Source of the DNA: Marinobacter confluentis
Lineage (GTDB): Bacteria > Pseudomonadota > Gammaproteobacteria > Pseudomonadales > Oleiphilaceae
Reading direction: 5' to 3'
NCBI RefSeq assembly: GCF_004785685.1
Contig: NZ_SRPF01000004.1
Span: forward strand, 302,729-366,728
DNA length: 64,000 nucleotides
Each line of letters starts with the position of its first letter. Position 1 is the first letter of the stretch. Shown in pieces: positions 1-8,451 of the stretch. The notes under the pieces were generated by a model. The model made no database searches and was not told the DNA's origin. It saw nothing but the letters and a program-made list of their open reading frames with translations. The translations under genes were made by a program, and so were the position numbers.

Positions 1-2421
1 AATGAGGCGGCCCGTGTCGTGACCGAGGCAGGTTACCCTGCGGTCCCGATTGCGGAGTCGTCCGTTAGCGAGTCGCCTTCACATGCCAGTCATGAACACG
101 CGGATCATCACACGCACGGGGAACCTGGGCACAAGTCCCAAAAAGCCAAACCCACGAGCAACGGGGGCGGCGATCAGATCCATCTGACGGTAACCGGCGC
201 CACCTGTGCGTCCTGTGTGAATACCATTGAGAAAGCCCTGAAGTCGGTGGATGGCGTGACCGGAGCCCACATGAATCTGGCGGACAATACCGCCACGGCT
301 ACCGGGCATGCAGACCCGCAGACGCTGATCAAAGCGGTAGAAAGCTCCGGTTACGGCGCCAGTGTGATCGAGGATCCGGACGCGGCGGACGAGCAGAAGG
401 AGGCAGAAGACCGCAAGCAGTACAAGTCCCTGCTGGTGAAGATGGCCATCAGTCTGGGGCTAGGTCTGGGTCTGATGATCTGGGGCATGGGCTTTGGCTC
501 GATGATGGTGACTGAAGACAACCAGATGACCTGGTTGATTTTGGGCGCTATCACTCTGGTGGTGATGGCTGCGACCGGCGGTCACTTCTTCACCGGCGCC
601 TGGAAGGCGTTCCGTCATCACAATGCCAATATGGACACACTGATTGCTCTGGGTACGGGTACCGCCTGGCTCTATTCCATCGTCGTGGCCAGCATTCCGT
701 ATGCGCTGCCGGAAATGGCGCAGCATGTGTATTTTGAGGCGTCAGCGATGATCATCGGCCTGATCAATCTGGGTCAGGCGCTGGAGCTTCGTGCCAAGGG
801 CAAGACGTCGGAAGCGGTGCGCCGGCTGCTGGATCTGCGGGCCAAGACGGCGCGGATCATTCGCGATGGCGAGGAACAGGACCTGCCGGTTGAGCAGGTC
901 CAGGTTGGCGACCAGATCCGAGTGCGCCCCGGTGAGAGCGTGCCGGTAGACGGAGAAATCATCGAGGGCAGCACCCGTATTGATGAAAGTATGCTCACTG
1001 GCGAACCCATGCCGGTCAGCAAGGGCGAAGGCGACGAGGTGTCTGCCGGCACCCTGAATACCCACGGGTCGATCATTTACCAGGCGACTCGAGTGGGCAG
1101 CGATACGGCGTTGGCCCAGATCATCCGTCTGGTGAAGAAAGCCCAGGGCTCGAAGCCTGCGATCGGGCGACTGGCGGACAAGATTTCATCGGTATTCGTG
1201 CCGACCGTCATGCTGATCGCTGTGGTGGCTGCTCTGGTCTGGTACAACGTCGGGCCGGAACCGGCGGTGGTGCATATGATGGTGGCCGCCACCACGGTGC
1301 TAATCATCGCCTGCCCTTGCGCTCTGGGCCTGGCTACGCCCATGTCAGTCATGGTCGGTGTTGGTAAAGCCGCAGAATACGGCGCGCTGATCCGCCAGGG
1401 CGATGCCCTGCAGACCGCCGGCAAGCTGGACCTGGTGATTCTGGATAAAACCGGCACCATCACCGAGGGCCACCCGGCTGTAACCCGTTTCCATGCCATC
1501 GATGGCGATTCCAACCGTTTGCTGGCTGTGGCTGCCGGGGTGGAGCAGCATTCGGAACACCCACTGGCTGAAGCCATTATGGCGAAAGCCAAAGCCGAAA
1601 ATGCCAGCCCGGAACAAGTGACCGGTTTCAAAGCCCTCAACGGCAAAGGCGTGACCGGTAGACTGGGCGGCCAGACGGTGCGCCTGGGCAATCGCCGCTG
1701 GATCGAAAAAGAGGGCATCGAACTGGCCGGGCTTCAGGAAGAAGCGGATGCCATTACCTCCGAAGCTGGCACTCCGCTGTTTCTGGCCCTGGGCAATAAG
1801 GCTCTGGGGGTGATCGGGGTGGCGGATGCGGTCAAACCGGACTCCGAGGCCGCCATCCGCCGCCTGCACGACGCCGGCATACGGGTAATGATGGTGACCG
1901 GCGATATAGACGCCACCGCCAAAGCCATTGCCCGGAAAACTGGCATTGATGACTATCGAGCCGAAGTGCTGCCGGAGGACAAGTCCACCATTGTCAGTGA
2001 AATGCGCGGCAAGGGTTTCACCGTAGCCATGGTGGGCGACGGCATCAACGATGCCCCGGCACTGGCCGCGGCAGATGTGGGCTTTGCCATTGGCACCGGC
2101 ACAGATGTCGCCATTGAAAGCGCTGGTATCACCCTGATGCGGGGTTCATTGCACGGTGTTGCGGATGCCATTGAGATATCTCGCGCAACGGTTCGTAATA
2201 TTCATCAGAACCTTTTTGGGGCGTTCATCTATAACACGCTGGGAATTCCGGTGGCCGCCGGCCTGCTGTATCCGATCTGGGGCATACTGATGAGCCCTAT
2301 CATTGCCGGTGCCGCCATGTCAGCATCGTCGGTCACGGTGGTCACCAACGCAAACCGGTTGCGGCTGTTCAGAACCAGCAGCCGTGCTGATCACACCACC
2401 AGCAAGGAGGGAACCCAATGA
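1..2421 (+). CDS. copA: Copper-exporting P1B-type ATPase, 5' end outside window
   Basis: Pumps Cu(I) out of the cytoplasm using ATP. The frame is open from base 1, and the first residues (NEAARVVTEAGYPAVP) look like the end of a first heavy-metal-associated domain, so the true start is upstream; the GTG at 19 is probably not the start. A His-rich linker (about bases 80-140) is followed by a second metal-binding domain with CASC (about 205-216), membrane segments, TGEP phosphatase loop, CPC metal site (about 1312-1320), DKTGT phosphorylation site (about 1444-1458), SEHPLAEA of the nucleotide domain and GDGINDAPAL hinge. These are the hallmarks of the CopA/ATP7 family. Its stop overlaps the next small gene by the ATGA arrangement, so the two are translationally coupled. 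Confidence 0.94.
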   Translation, partial: NEAARVVTEAGYPAVPIAESSVSESPSHASHEHADHHTHGEPGHKSQKAKPTSNGGGDQIHLTVTGATCASCVNTIEKALKSVDGVTGAHMNLADNTATATGHADPQTLIKAVESSGYGASVIEDPDAADEQKEAEDRKQYKSLLVKMAISLGLGLGLMIWGMGFGSMMVTEDNQMTWLILGAITLVVMAATGGHFFTGAWKAFRHHNANMDTLIALGTGTAWLYSIVVASIPYALPEMAQHVYFEASAMIIGLINLGQALELRAKGKTSEAVRRLLDLRAKTARIIRDGEEQDLPVEQVQVGDQIRVRPGESVPVDGEIIEGSTRIDESMLTGEPMPVSKGEGDEVSAGTLNTHGSIIYQATRVGSDTALAQIIRLVKKAQGSKPAIGRLADKISSVFVPTVMLIAVVAALVWYNVGPEPAVVHMMVAATTVLIIACPCALGLATPMSVMVGVGKAAEYGALIRQGDALQTAGKLDLVILDKTGTITEGHPAVTRFHAIDGDSNRLLAVAAGVEQHSEHPLAEAIMAKAKAENASPEQVTGFKALNGKGVTGRLGGQTVRLGNRRWIEKEGIELAGLQEEADAITSEAGTPLFLALGNKALGVIGVADAVKPDSEAAIRRLHDAGIRVMMVTGDIDATAKAIARKTGIDDYRAEVLPEDKSTIVSEMRGKGFTVAMVGDGINDAPALAAADVGFAIGTGTDVAIESAGITLMRGSLHGVADAIEISRATVRNIHQNLFGAFIYNTLGIPVAAGLLYPIWGILMSPIIAGAAMSASSVTVVTNANRLRLFRTSSRADHTTSKEGTQ

Positions 2422-2537
2422 GCACATTTCTGGTCAATGCTGGAGGACTGACCCTGATGGCCGCCATCGTCTGGTGGTTCTGGCTCTCGCCCTCTGACGC
2501 CAATGGATCAAAACAGGATCATAGCCATCATCACTGA
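2418..2537 (+). CDS. 39-residue His-tailed single-span membrane peptide
   Basis: A short gene starting in the copA stop codon (ATGA overlap) with AAGGAGG about 10 bases before the ATG. The peptide begins MSTFLVNAGG, has one hydrophobic span (LMAAIVWWFWL) and a polar tail ending QDHSHHH. It ends 9 bases before the DUF411 gene. The layout (one transmembrane helix plus a His cluster, coupled to a copper ATPase) suggests a metal-handling or ATPase-associated peptide, comparable in idea to the small FixS/CcoS proteins beside copper ATPases. I do not recognise a named family. Good ribosome site and tight packing support a real gene; the role is inference. Confidence 0.72.
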   Translation: MSTFLVNAGGLTLMAAIVWWFWLSPSDANGSKQDHSHHH

Positions 2538-2546
2538 GGTAATATC

Positions 2547-2996
2547 ATGAAGAGACACATGCTGGCCCTTGGCCTGGTCGCCACGTTTACCCTGAATGGC
2601 CAATTGCAGGCAGATGAAGCCCTGCAGGACATTCATGTCTACAAATCGCCCACCTGCGGTTGTTGTACTGACTGGGTCGATCACCTGAAAGCCAATGGTT
2701 TCAATGTGGAAGTCACTGAAACCAACAACCTGAATCCTATCAAGCAGGATGCCGGGCTGAACCCATCACTGGCCAGCTGTCACACCGCCTTTGTCGGCGA
2801 TTATGTGATCGAGGGCCATGTGCCGGCCAACGACATTCACCGGTTGATCTCCGAATCACCGGATGCGAGAGGGTTGGCCGTACCAGGTATGCCGGTTGGT
2901 TCTCCGGGAATGGAAATGGGCGACCGCAAGGACCATTACCAGGTGCTGATGTTCAACGAAAGCGGCCAGACACGGGTCTTCTCGGAACATAACTAG
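2547..2996 (+). CDS. Periplasmic DUF411 copper-handling protein (CopG-like)
   Basis: 149 residues with an N-terminal signal peptide (cleavage probably after LQADEA). The mature part is a thioredoxin-like DUF411 domain: KSPTCGCCTDW holds the CxCC metal/redox motif, followed by conserved HTA, GHVP and GLAVPGMPVGSPGM. DUF411 proteins such as Vibrio cholerae CopG take part in periplasmic copper homeostasis. It follows copA and the His-tailed peptide on the same strand with only 9 bases between, so all three probably form one copper-resistance operon. A perfect 11-bp hairpin lies just after the stop. Family assignment is firm; the exact redox or chaperone role is inferred. Confidence 0.9.
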   Translation: MKRHMLALGLVATFTLNGQLQADEALQDIHVYKSPTCGCCTDWVDHLKANGFNVEVTETNNLNPIKQDAGLNPSLASCHTAFVGDYVIEGHVPANDIHRLISESPDARGLAVPGMPVGSPGMEMGDRKDHYQVLMFNESGQTRVFSEHN

Positions 2997-3026
2997 CCTG
3001 ACCTGTCGCCTTTGCCCCCGCTGACT

Positions 3027-3053
3027 GTCCCGGTCACTGGCTGTGACCGGGAC
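3027..3053 (+). terminator. Strong hairpin after the copper operon
   Basis: GTCCCGGTCAC and GTGACCGGGAC form a perfect 11-bp stem around TGGCT. It lies 30 bases after the DUF411 stop and before RNase II. There is no clear T-run after it, so it may act as a weak intrinsic terminator or an mRNA 3'-end stabiliser. Confidence 0.6.
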
Positions 3054-3142
3054 ATTAACCCCGTGTAACGGGTCTGACTCGTACCGCCATAACCGGTATA
3101 CTCCGGCGCATCATTCAATTTTTATCCAGTCAGGTTCCGTTC

Positions 3143-5095
3143 ATGCTCAATGCCGACGCCCTAAACCAGTTGCGCCAGCTGAAATCCGATATTGAAGAAC
3201 ACAAGGTGGTGTACCCCGGTACCGTTAAAGCCACCAACGGGCGCTTCGGATTTGTAGCACTGGACGATGGGCGGGACGTGTTCCTGCCGCCGGAAGAAAT
3301 GCAGAAAGTGCTGCCCGGCGACCGGGTGAACATTACCGTGCAGGAAGGCGACAAGGGCAAAACCCAGGGCCTGGTAGACGAACTGCTGCAATCAAAACTC
3401 GATACCTTTGTCGGCCGCTACATCATCCGCGGAAAAGGCCACTTTGTCGCCCCTGAAACCCCGGGCATAAACCGGTGGATTTTCATCCCGCCCCAGGAAC
3501 GCCAGAACGCCGAGCCTGATGACTTTATCTACTGCAGGATTCATCGCCACCCGATCAAGGATGGCAAAGGCCAGGCAAAAATCCTGAAAGTGCTTGGCAA
3601 AGCCGGAGACACCGGCATAGAGCGGGCCCTGACCCTGGCCACCTTTGACCTTCCGGACACCTGGCCGGATGCGGTTCAGAAACAGGCCGAAACACTGGAT
3701 GAAAGCGCCATTAACGCGCTCAAGGCGGACCGCGAGGACCGTACGGATCAGCCCTATGTAACCATCGACAGCCCTGGCACCCAGGATATGGACGACGCAC
3801 TGCTGGCCGAACCCAACGCCACCGGCTGGAAGCTGTCTATTGCCATTGCCGACCCCACCGCGCTGATTGAACCGGGCTCACCCGCAGAACAGGAAGCCTT
3901 CCGTCGGGCCACGGCGATCTACTTCCCCGGCGAGCCCCTGCCCATGCTGCCAGACAGCCTGAGCACTCGCCTGTGTTCGCTGATGCCGGACGTCGACCGG
4001 CTGGCACTGGTCTGCGACCTGCAGGTCAACAACGATGGCAGCCTGGGTGATTACGACTTCCACCTGGCGACCATCAAATCCCAGGGCAAACTCAGCTACG
4101 AGCTGGTGTCCAATTTCATCGACGGCCGCATCGACGATGACATCAAGGCTCTGCCGGATGCCATCACCAACAGCCTTGACCAGCTACATCAGGCGGCCAC
4201 GGCGCTGCGAAAATGGCGGGCAGAACATGCACTGCTCAGCGCTGACCGGCCTGAATTCCGCTTGCGCCTGGATGAAAACCGCCGGGTACGCCTGATTGAA
4301 CCTTCGGTACAGAATGAAGCCCACCGCCTGGTGGAAGAATGCATGGTGGCGGCAAACCGCTGTGCCGCGGACTTTCTGGGCAAGCAGACCAGGGGGCTGT
4401 TTATCCAGCACCCCGGGCTTCGTGAGGACCGGGTGGATAATATCAGGTCATTGCTGGAAGGTTATGCGCCGCAGCTAGGCGGGCTGGCAGTCCATCAGGC
4501 AGATGGTTTTCGGGACCTGATGAAACAGGCCGACGGGCTTGAGGCCGAGGTACCGGTGAAAACCATTATTTCCCGGCAACTGGCCCGGGCAGAGTTGTCG
4601 TTTACCCCGGCCCCCCACCAGGGAATGGGCCTGAGCGCCTACACCACCTTTACCTCGCCGCTGCGAAAGTACACCGATTTTCACGTTCACCGGCTGATCA
4701 AATCGGTACTCTGGAACACGCCGATGTCAGAGCTGGATGACGCTCGGCTGGAAGAACTTCAGCGGACACAGCTGCACGCCCGGCAGGCCGCCAACAGCCT
4801 GGAAAGCTGGCTTAAATCCGACTTTGCCAGAACCCTGGGCGAAGGCGAATTCACCGGAACCATCAGCCGCACCACGCCTGCCGGCTTCTTCGTACGCCTG
4901 GACTGCAATGGGCTGGAGGGGTTTGTCAGCTGCAAAACCCTGGACGGCAAATTCAGCTTTGACCCGGTCACCCTACGCCTGACCCACAACAAGAACGGTC
5001 GCATTTTCCAGCTCGACCAGCCAGTGACCGTCTGTTTTGCCGGTGTAGACGATGAGCGCAAACAGATCCTGCTCGCTCTGAAAGAATCCGCTTGA
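3143..5095 (+). CDS. rnb: Exoribonuclease II
   Basis: Processive 3'-5' hydrolytic exoribonuclease that degrades single-stranded mRNA to short oligonucleotides. The 650-residue length matches RNase II (about 640-650) rather than the longer RNase R. N-terminal cold-shock-type OB domains come first; the RNB catalytic domain carries DSPGTQDMDDAL, whose aspartates bind the catalytic metal; the YTTFTSPLRKYTDFHVHRL stretch is typical of the family; a C-terminal S1 domain includes GEFTGTISRTTPAGFFVRL. It appears monocistronic. The ATG at 3143 follows TCAGGTTCCGTTC, a modest ribosome site. Confidence 0.93.
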   Translation: MLNADALNQLRQLKSDIEEHKVVYPGTVKATNGRFGFVALDDGRDVFLPPEEMQKVLPGDRVNITVQEGDKGKTQGLVDELLQSKLDTFVGRYIIRGKGHFVAPETPGINRWIFIPPQERQNAEPDDFIYCRIHRHPIKDGKGQAKILKVLGKAGDTGIERALTLATFDLPDTWPDAVQKQAETLDESAINALKADREDRTDQPYVTIDSPGTQDMDDALLAEPNATGWKLSIAIADPTALIEPGSPAEQEAFRRATAIYFPGEPLPMLPDSLSTRLCSLMPDVDRLALVCDLQVNNDGSLGDYDFHLATIKSQGKLSYELVSNFIDGRIDDDIKALPDAITNSLDQLHQAATALRKWRAEHALLSADRPEFRLRLDENRRVRLIEPSVQNEAHRLVEECMVAANRCAADFLGKQTRGLFIQHPGLREDRVDNIRSLLEGYAPQLGGLAVHQADGFRDLMKQADGLEAEVPVKTIISRQLARAELSFTPAPHQGMGLSAYTTFTSPLRKYTDFHVHRLIKSVLWNTPMSELDDARLEELQRTQLHARQAANSLESWLKSDFARTLGEGEFTGTISRTTPAGFFVRLDCNGLEGFVSCKTLDGKFSFDPVTLRLTHNKNGRIFQLDQPVTVCFAGVDDERKQILLALKESA

Positions 5096-5157
5096 TAATC
5101 TGCGCCTGAGCCACCACCGTAGATGATATAGGCAGGATTATTCCGGAGGTGGCCAGA

Positions 5158-5370
5158 ATGCCCATCAGCCCTGACGAGTTTCTGAAAAAATACGGCTTCG
5201 ACAAAGACGATGAAGAGCGCGACCACAGCCTGCGACACAACGCCATGGAGCACGCAAAACATCTGCGTCGGCCGCACGCGGGCACACCTCACGACTGGGA
5301 AGAGTGGGAGCGCTTCAAACAGGAGCACCCTGACGAGGTGGAGGATGACGAGCAGAGCGACAAGGATTAG
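5158..5370 (+). CDS. Small acidic hypothetical protein (70 aa)
   Basis: Starts MPISPDEFLKKYGF. I chose the ATG at 5158 because GGAGGTGG lies 6-13 bases upstream; the GTG at 5149 falls within that ribosome site. The product is highly charged, with His/Arg-rich middle (HAKHLRRPHAGTPHDW) and an acidic tail (EVEDDEQSDKD), no signal peptide and no membrane span. It ends with a 4-base tail-to-tail overlap with the acyltransferase on the other strand. No family recognised. Confidence 0.65.
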   Translation: MPISPDEFLKKYGFDKDDEERDHSLRHNAMEHAKHLRRPHAGTPHDWEEWERFKQEHPDEVEDDEQSDKD

Positions 5371-6263
5371 CGCTCTGCAAGCATCTCGGACAGCCTTTCA
5401 TCCTTGGCCCGCCACTGCTCTGCCAACCAGTTCTTCACGTTCTTGCGATGCTCGGAATCCGTTGCGTAATCCCGCCCTTTGAGATGATCCGGGATTCTCA
5501 CGGTATCAATTTCCATCTTCACTTCCCGGGTTCTGCCACACAGAAAATCCCAGAAACTGGGTGCACCGCCGGGATAGGCGATGGTCACGTCCACCAGGGT
5601 TTCAATGGTGTCCCCCATGGCATCCAGCACAAAAGCGGCACCGCCAGCCTTGGGCGTCAGCAGGTGAGTGTACTTTGATTTCTGCTGGTGGTGCTTGGCC
5701 TGGGTAAAGCGCGTGCCTTCCACGAAATTCATGATGCTGACGGGCGTGTAGCGGAATTTCTCGCAGGCTCTGCGGGTGGCTTTCAGATCTTCACCACGCT
5801 TTTCCGGATGCTTGATCAGGTATTCACGGCTGTATCGCTTCATGAACGGGAAATCCAGCCCCCACCAGGCCAGGCCGATCACCGGCACCCAGATCAGCTG
5901 CTGCTTCAGGAAGAACTTCAGAAACGGCGCCCGGCGGTTAAACACCCGCTGCATGGCAAAAATATCCACCCAGCTCTGGTGGTTACTGAGCACCAGATAC
6001 CAGCTTTCCCGCTTCAGTTTCTCGTCGCCGTGCACCGTCCACTTGGTGTTATGGGTCAGCCTCATCCAGCCGGTGTTGCAGGCCACCCAGGATTCGGAAA
6101 TCCAGATAATCAGGCGGGTACACAGCACCCGGAAGCCTTGATGGGGAATGATCAGCTTGAACACAGCCGGGATGTACAGCAGCACACACCAGAAGACGGT
6201 ATTCAGCCCCAGCAGAACCGAATTGATGACACCAATAACCGTGGCGGGCAAAAAACTGAGCAT
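5367..6263 (-). CDS. yihG: YihG-type 1-acylglycerol-3-phosphate acyltransferase
   Basis: Membrane acyltransferase of the PlsC superfamily that acylates lysophosphatidic acid in phospholipid synthesis; YihG is the second such enzyme in enteric bacteria. NHQSWVD is the HX4D catalytic motif; FPFMKRYS and EGTRFT correspond to the later substrate-binding blocks. Hydrophobic N-terminus (MLSFLPATVIGVINSVLLGL). I chose the ATG at 6263 (298 residues), which has AACAGGATC upstream; a longer version beginning at 6338 would add a polar extension foreign to the family. Confidence 0.85.
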   Translation of the reverse strand: MLSFLPATVIGVINSVLLGLNTVFWCVLLYIPAVFKLIIPHQGFRVLCTRLIIWISESWVACNTGWMRLTHNTKWTVHGDEKLKRESWYLVLSNHQSWVDIFAMQRVFNRRAPFLKFFLKQQLIWVPVIGLAWWGLDFPFMKRYSREYLIKHPEKRGEDLKATRRACEKFRYTPVSIMNFVEGTRFTQAKHHQQKSKYTHLLTPKAGGAAFVLDAMGDTIETLVDVTIAYPGGAPSFWDFLCGRTREVKMEIDTVRIPDHLKGRDYATDSEHRKNVKNWLAEQWRAKDERLSEMLAER

Positions 6264-6411
6264 GGGGATCCTGTTATTCTGTTTGTTTCGATGGCCGGAT
6301 TTGACCGGTTTGCCAATGGCATTGGACGATTGTGCCATAGGTAAAGCCGTTAGGCTGCTCTACCATCGTCGGCCTGAAATTCCCGTCCACCCTTAAGCCT
6401 GCAGATCCACT

Positions 6412-7509
6412 ATGCCCAACCTGTTCAAAAACGCCTATGACCGGATCTTTAACGCCGCCAGCATGGTGCAGGCAGGTAAAACCCCGTTTGAAGTGCTGCA
6501 CAACGATGGCCTGGTCAGCCTGCGCTACTATCCGCCGCTGACCGAAACCACCATCGAACTGGACGACCTGACCATCCCCGTGGAACCAACCCGCCATAAA
6601 ACCCCGGTTGTGATCGTTCCGCCGCTGGCGGTGAACATGCTGATCTACGACCTGTTCCCCCAGCGCAGCCTGGTGAGATTCCTGCGGGCCAAGGGCTTCG
6701 AAGTCTACCTGATCGATTGGGGCATCCCCACCCGCGAACACAGCCACTATAACCTCCACACCTACGTCGCCGAACTGCTGCCTGCCGCCCTGAACCGGGT
6801 GCGGGAACACAGTGGCGAACAGGAACTGACCCTGCACGGCTGGAGCCTGGGCGGCATGTTCACCCTGTTCTACTCCGCGCTCAGCCGCGACCAGCACATC
6901 CGCAACGCCATAGTCTTGGGATCCCCCATCGACAGCCACGCCTCCGGCGTTCTGGGGCTGATCTACCAGGGCTTCTCCGGCGCCGCCGATTTCGTCCAGA
7001 AACGTACCGGCTTCCGACTCCACGACATGAAACCGGACTGGTTCCACAGCCCCGGCTGGGCCAACACCATCGCCTTCAAACTCACCAACCCCATCGGCAG
7101 CTTCAAAGGCTACTGGGAACTGCTGGTCAAACTCGGCGACCGCGACTTCGTCGCCGATCATGCGACAACGTCTGCCTTCCTGGACCGAATGGTCGCCTAC
7201 CCCGGCGGTATCGTTCAGGACGCAGTGGTAAGACTCTGGATCGCCAACCAGCCCTCCACCGGCAAAATCCAGATCGGCGACGACGTCGCCCGACTCGACA
7301 ACATCAACGCCAGCCTGTTCGCCATCGCCGGCGAAACCGACACCCTGGCCATGCCGGATGCGGTCGGGAAAATCCAGCAGCATATCCGGTCAGAAGATGT
7401 GACGTTTCGCGTAGTGCCGGGCGGGCATATGGGGATACTGGCGGGCAGTAAAGCGCCCAAGGCAAGTTGGCTGGAACTTGCTGAGTGGTTGGCCGAGCGT
7501 TCGGACTAA
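6412..7509 (+). CDS. PhaC-related alpha/beta hydrolase with a serine lipase box
   Basis: 365 residues related to class III polyhydroxyalkanoate synthase (PhaC): the N-terminal half with VVIVPPLAVNMLIYDLFPQRS and YLIDWGIPT, and the C-terminal GGHMGILAGSKA histidine block, match that family. True PhaC enzymes have a cysteine nucleophile (GxCxG); here the box is GWSLGG with serine. That change suggests a lipase, thioesterase or depolymerase rather than a polymerising synthase. Probable triad: Ser of GWSLGG, Asp in AGETDTLA, His of GGHMG. It stands alone and is followed by one of the five hairpin elements. Confidence 0.82.
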   Translation: MPNLFKNAYDRIFNAASMVQAGKTPFEVLHNDGLVSLRYYPPLTETTIELDDLTIPVEPTRHKTPVVIVPPLAVNMLIYDLFPQRSLVRFLRAKGFEVYLIDWGIPTREHSHYNLHTYVAELLPAALNRVREHSGEQELTLHGWSLGGMFTLFYSALSRDQHIRNAIVLGSPIDSHASGVLGLIYQGFSGAADFVQKRTGFRLHDMKPDWFHSPGWANTIAFKLTNPIGSFKGYWELLVKLGDRDFVADHATTSAFLDRMVAYPGGIVQDAVVRLWIANQPSTGKIQIGDDVARLDNINASLFAIAGETDTLAMPDAVGKIQQHIRSEDVTFRVVPGGHMGILAGSKAPKASWLELAEWLAERSD

Positions 7510-7556
7510 CATTACCTATGGATCAGTCTTTTCTGGATACCACTTGAGGAGCCGGG

Positions 7557-7669
7557 GTGGCTGGGGTGTCGGGGTTGTTCAAACTGTGCGGAGCCATGGA
7601 TGGCGGAGCCCAAGCGCCCCAGGGATGGGCCGAAGGAGCGTGTTTGAACAACCCCGGCACCTCAGCCAC
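7557..7669 (+). repeat. Hairpin element copy 1 (conserved core, local arms)
   Basis: 28-base arms at 7557-7584 and 7642-7669 enclose a 57-base core. The arms pair except at two positions, both G-U wobbles when read as plus-strand RNA. The core has GCCA-TGGA-TGGC (7593-7604) and CCCA-GGGA-TGGG (7618-7629), two short hairpins with GGA loops. Located between convergent genes. Core shared with copies at 12169, 27318, 36230 and 36435; arms are not shared. Confidence 0.93.
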
Positions 7670-7680
7670 ATGCTCGGTGT

Positions 7681-8352
7681 TTACAAACTTGAGAGCACGG
7701 CAGGAAGTTCCGAAAGCCTGTTTATAGTAGCGTTAGGCTCAATACCCCAGTCCTCGAACACCTTATGAGGATCCCGCCGCACCCAGATCGCCATCAAACC
7801 GGCAGACCGCGCCCCAATCACATCCCAGGCATTACTCGACACCAGACACAACGGCTGATCCATGGCCCCCGTCGCCCGGCGTGCATAAGCGTAAACCGCC
7901 GGATCCGGCTTGAAACTCCTGATGTCATCCACCGACACCAGCCCATCAAACAGCGGCAGCAGATTATTGTGCCCCAGCACCTTCTTGAGCGCCGCAGGCG
8001 TACCATTGGAGAACGCAAACATCAGGTAATTGCCCTCCAGCGCCCGCAGGGATGGCAAAGCATCCTCAAACGCGGGCAGTTGAAGATAGGCAGCCATCAA
8101 CTCATCCTCGCGCTTTTTGGTCAGGGTCAGACCATGACTGGCCATTGAATAACGAAGCGCCTGACGGGTACACACACCGAAATCCTCATAAGCGCGCATC
8201 AGCCCCTTTCGGAACGAAAACTCCAGCTGTTTCTCACGCCACTGGGCACTGACGGACCGAGCCGCATCGCGGGCATCAGACGCCAACAGCTCTGACATAC
8301 CCATCGGGTCGACCAGGGTGCCGTATACATCAAAAGCCAGGTAGGGCTGCAT
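7681..8352 (-). CDS. HAD-type (S)-2-haloacid dehalogenase family protein
   Basis: 223-residue haloacid-dehalogenase-fold hydrolase. N-terminal AFDVYGTLVDP holds the nucleophile Asp (DxYGT form of type II haloacid dehalogenases), FSNGTP is motif II, and KPDPAVY supplies the Lys. SSNAWDVIGARSAGL matches the dehalogenase motif near the C-terminus. Members hydrolyse 2-haloalkanoic acids or phosphate esters; the DVYGT start and SSNxWD favour a dehalogenase. Convergent with the PhaC-like hydrolase, with hairpin element copy 1 between. Confidence 0.86.
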   Translation of the reverse strand: MQPYLAFDVYGTLVDPMGMSELLASDARDAARSVSAQWREKQLEFSFRKGLMRAYEDFGVCTRQALRYSMASHGLTLTKKREDELMAAYLQLPAFEDALPSLRALEGNYLMFAFSNGTPAALKKVLGHNNLLPLFDGLVSVDDIRSFKPDPAVYAYARRATGAMDQPLCLVSSNAWDVIGARSAGLMAIWVRRDPHKVFEDWGIEPNATINRLSELPAVLSSL

Positions 8353-8451
8353 TGCTCATCTCCTTGTTATCATCCAGTCGGTATCGATCAATCGTACCTA
8401 ATGGCTCCTGACTTTTTGAATAGTCATTCAATCCATTGGGAAAAGCGATCC

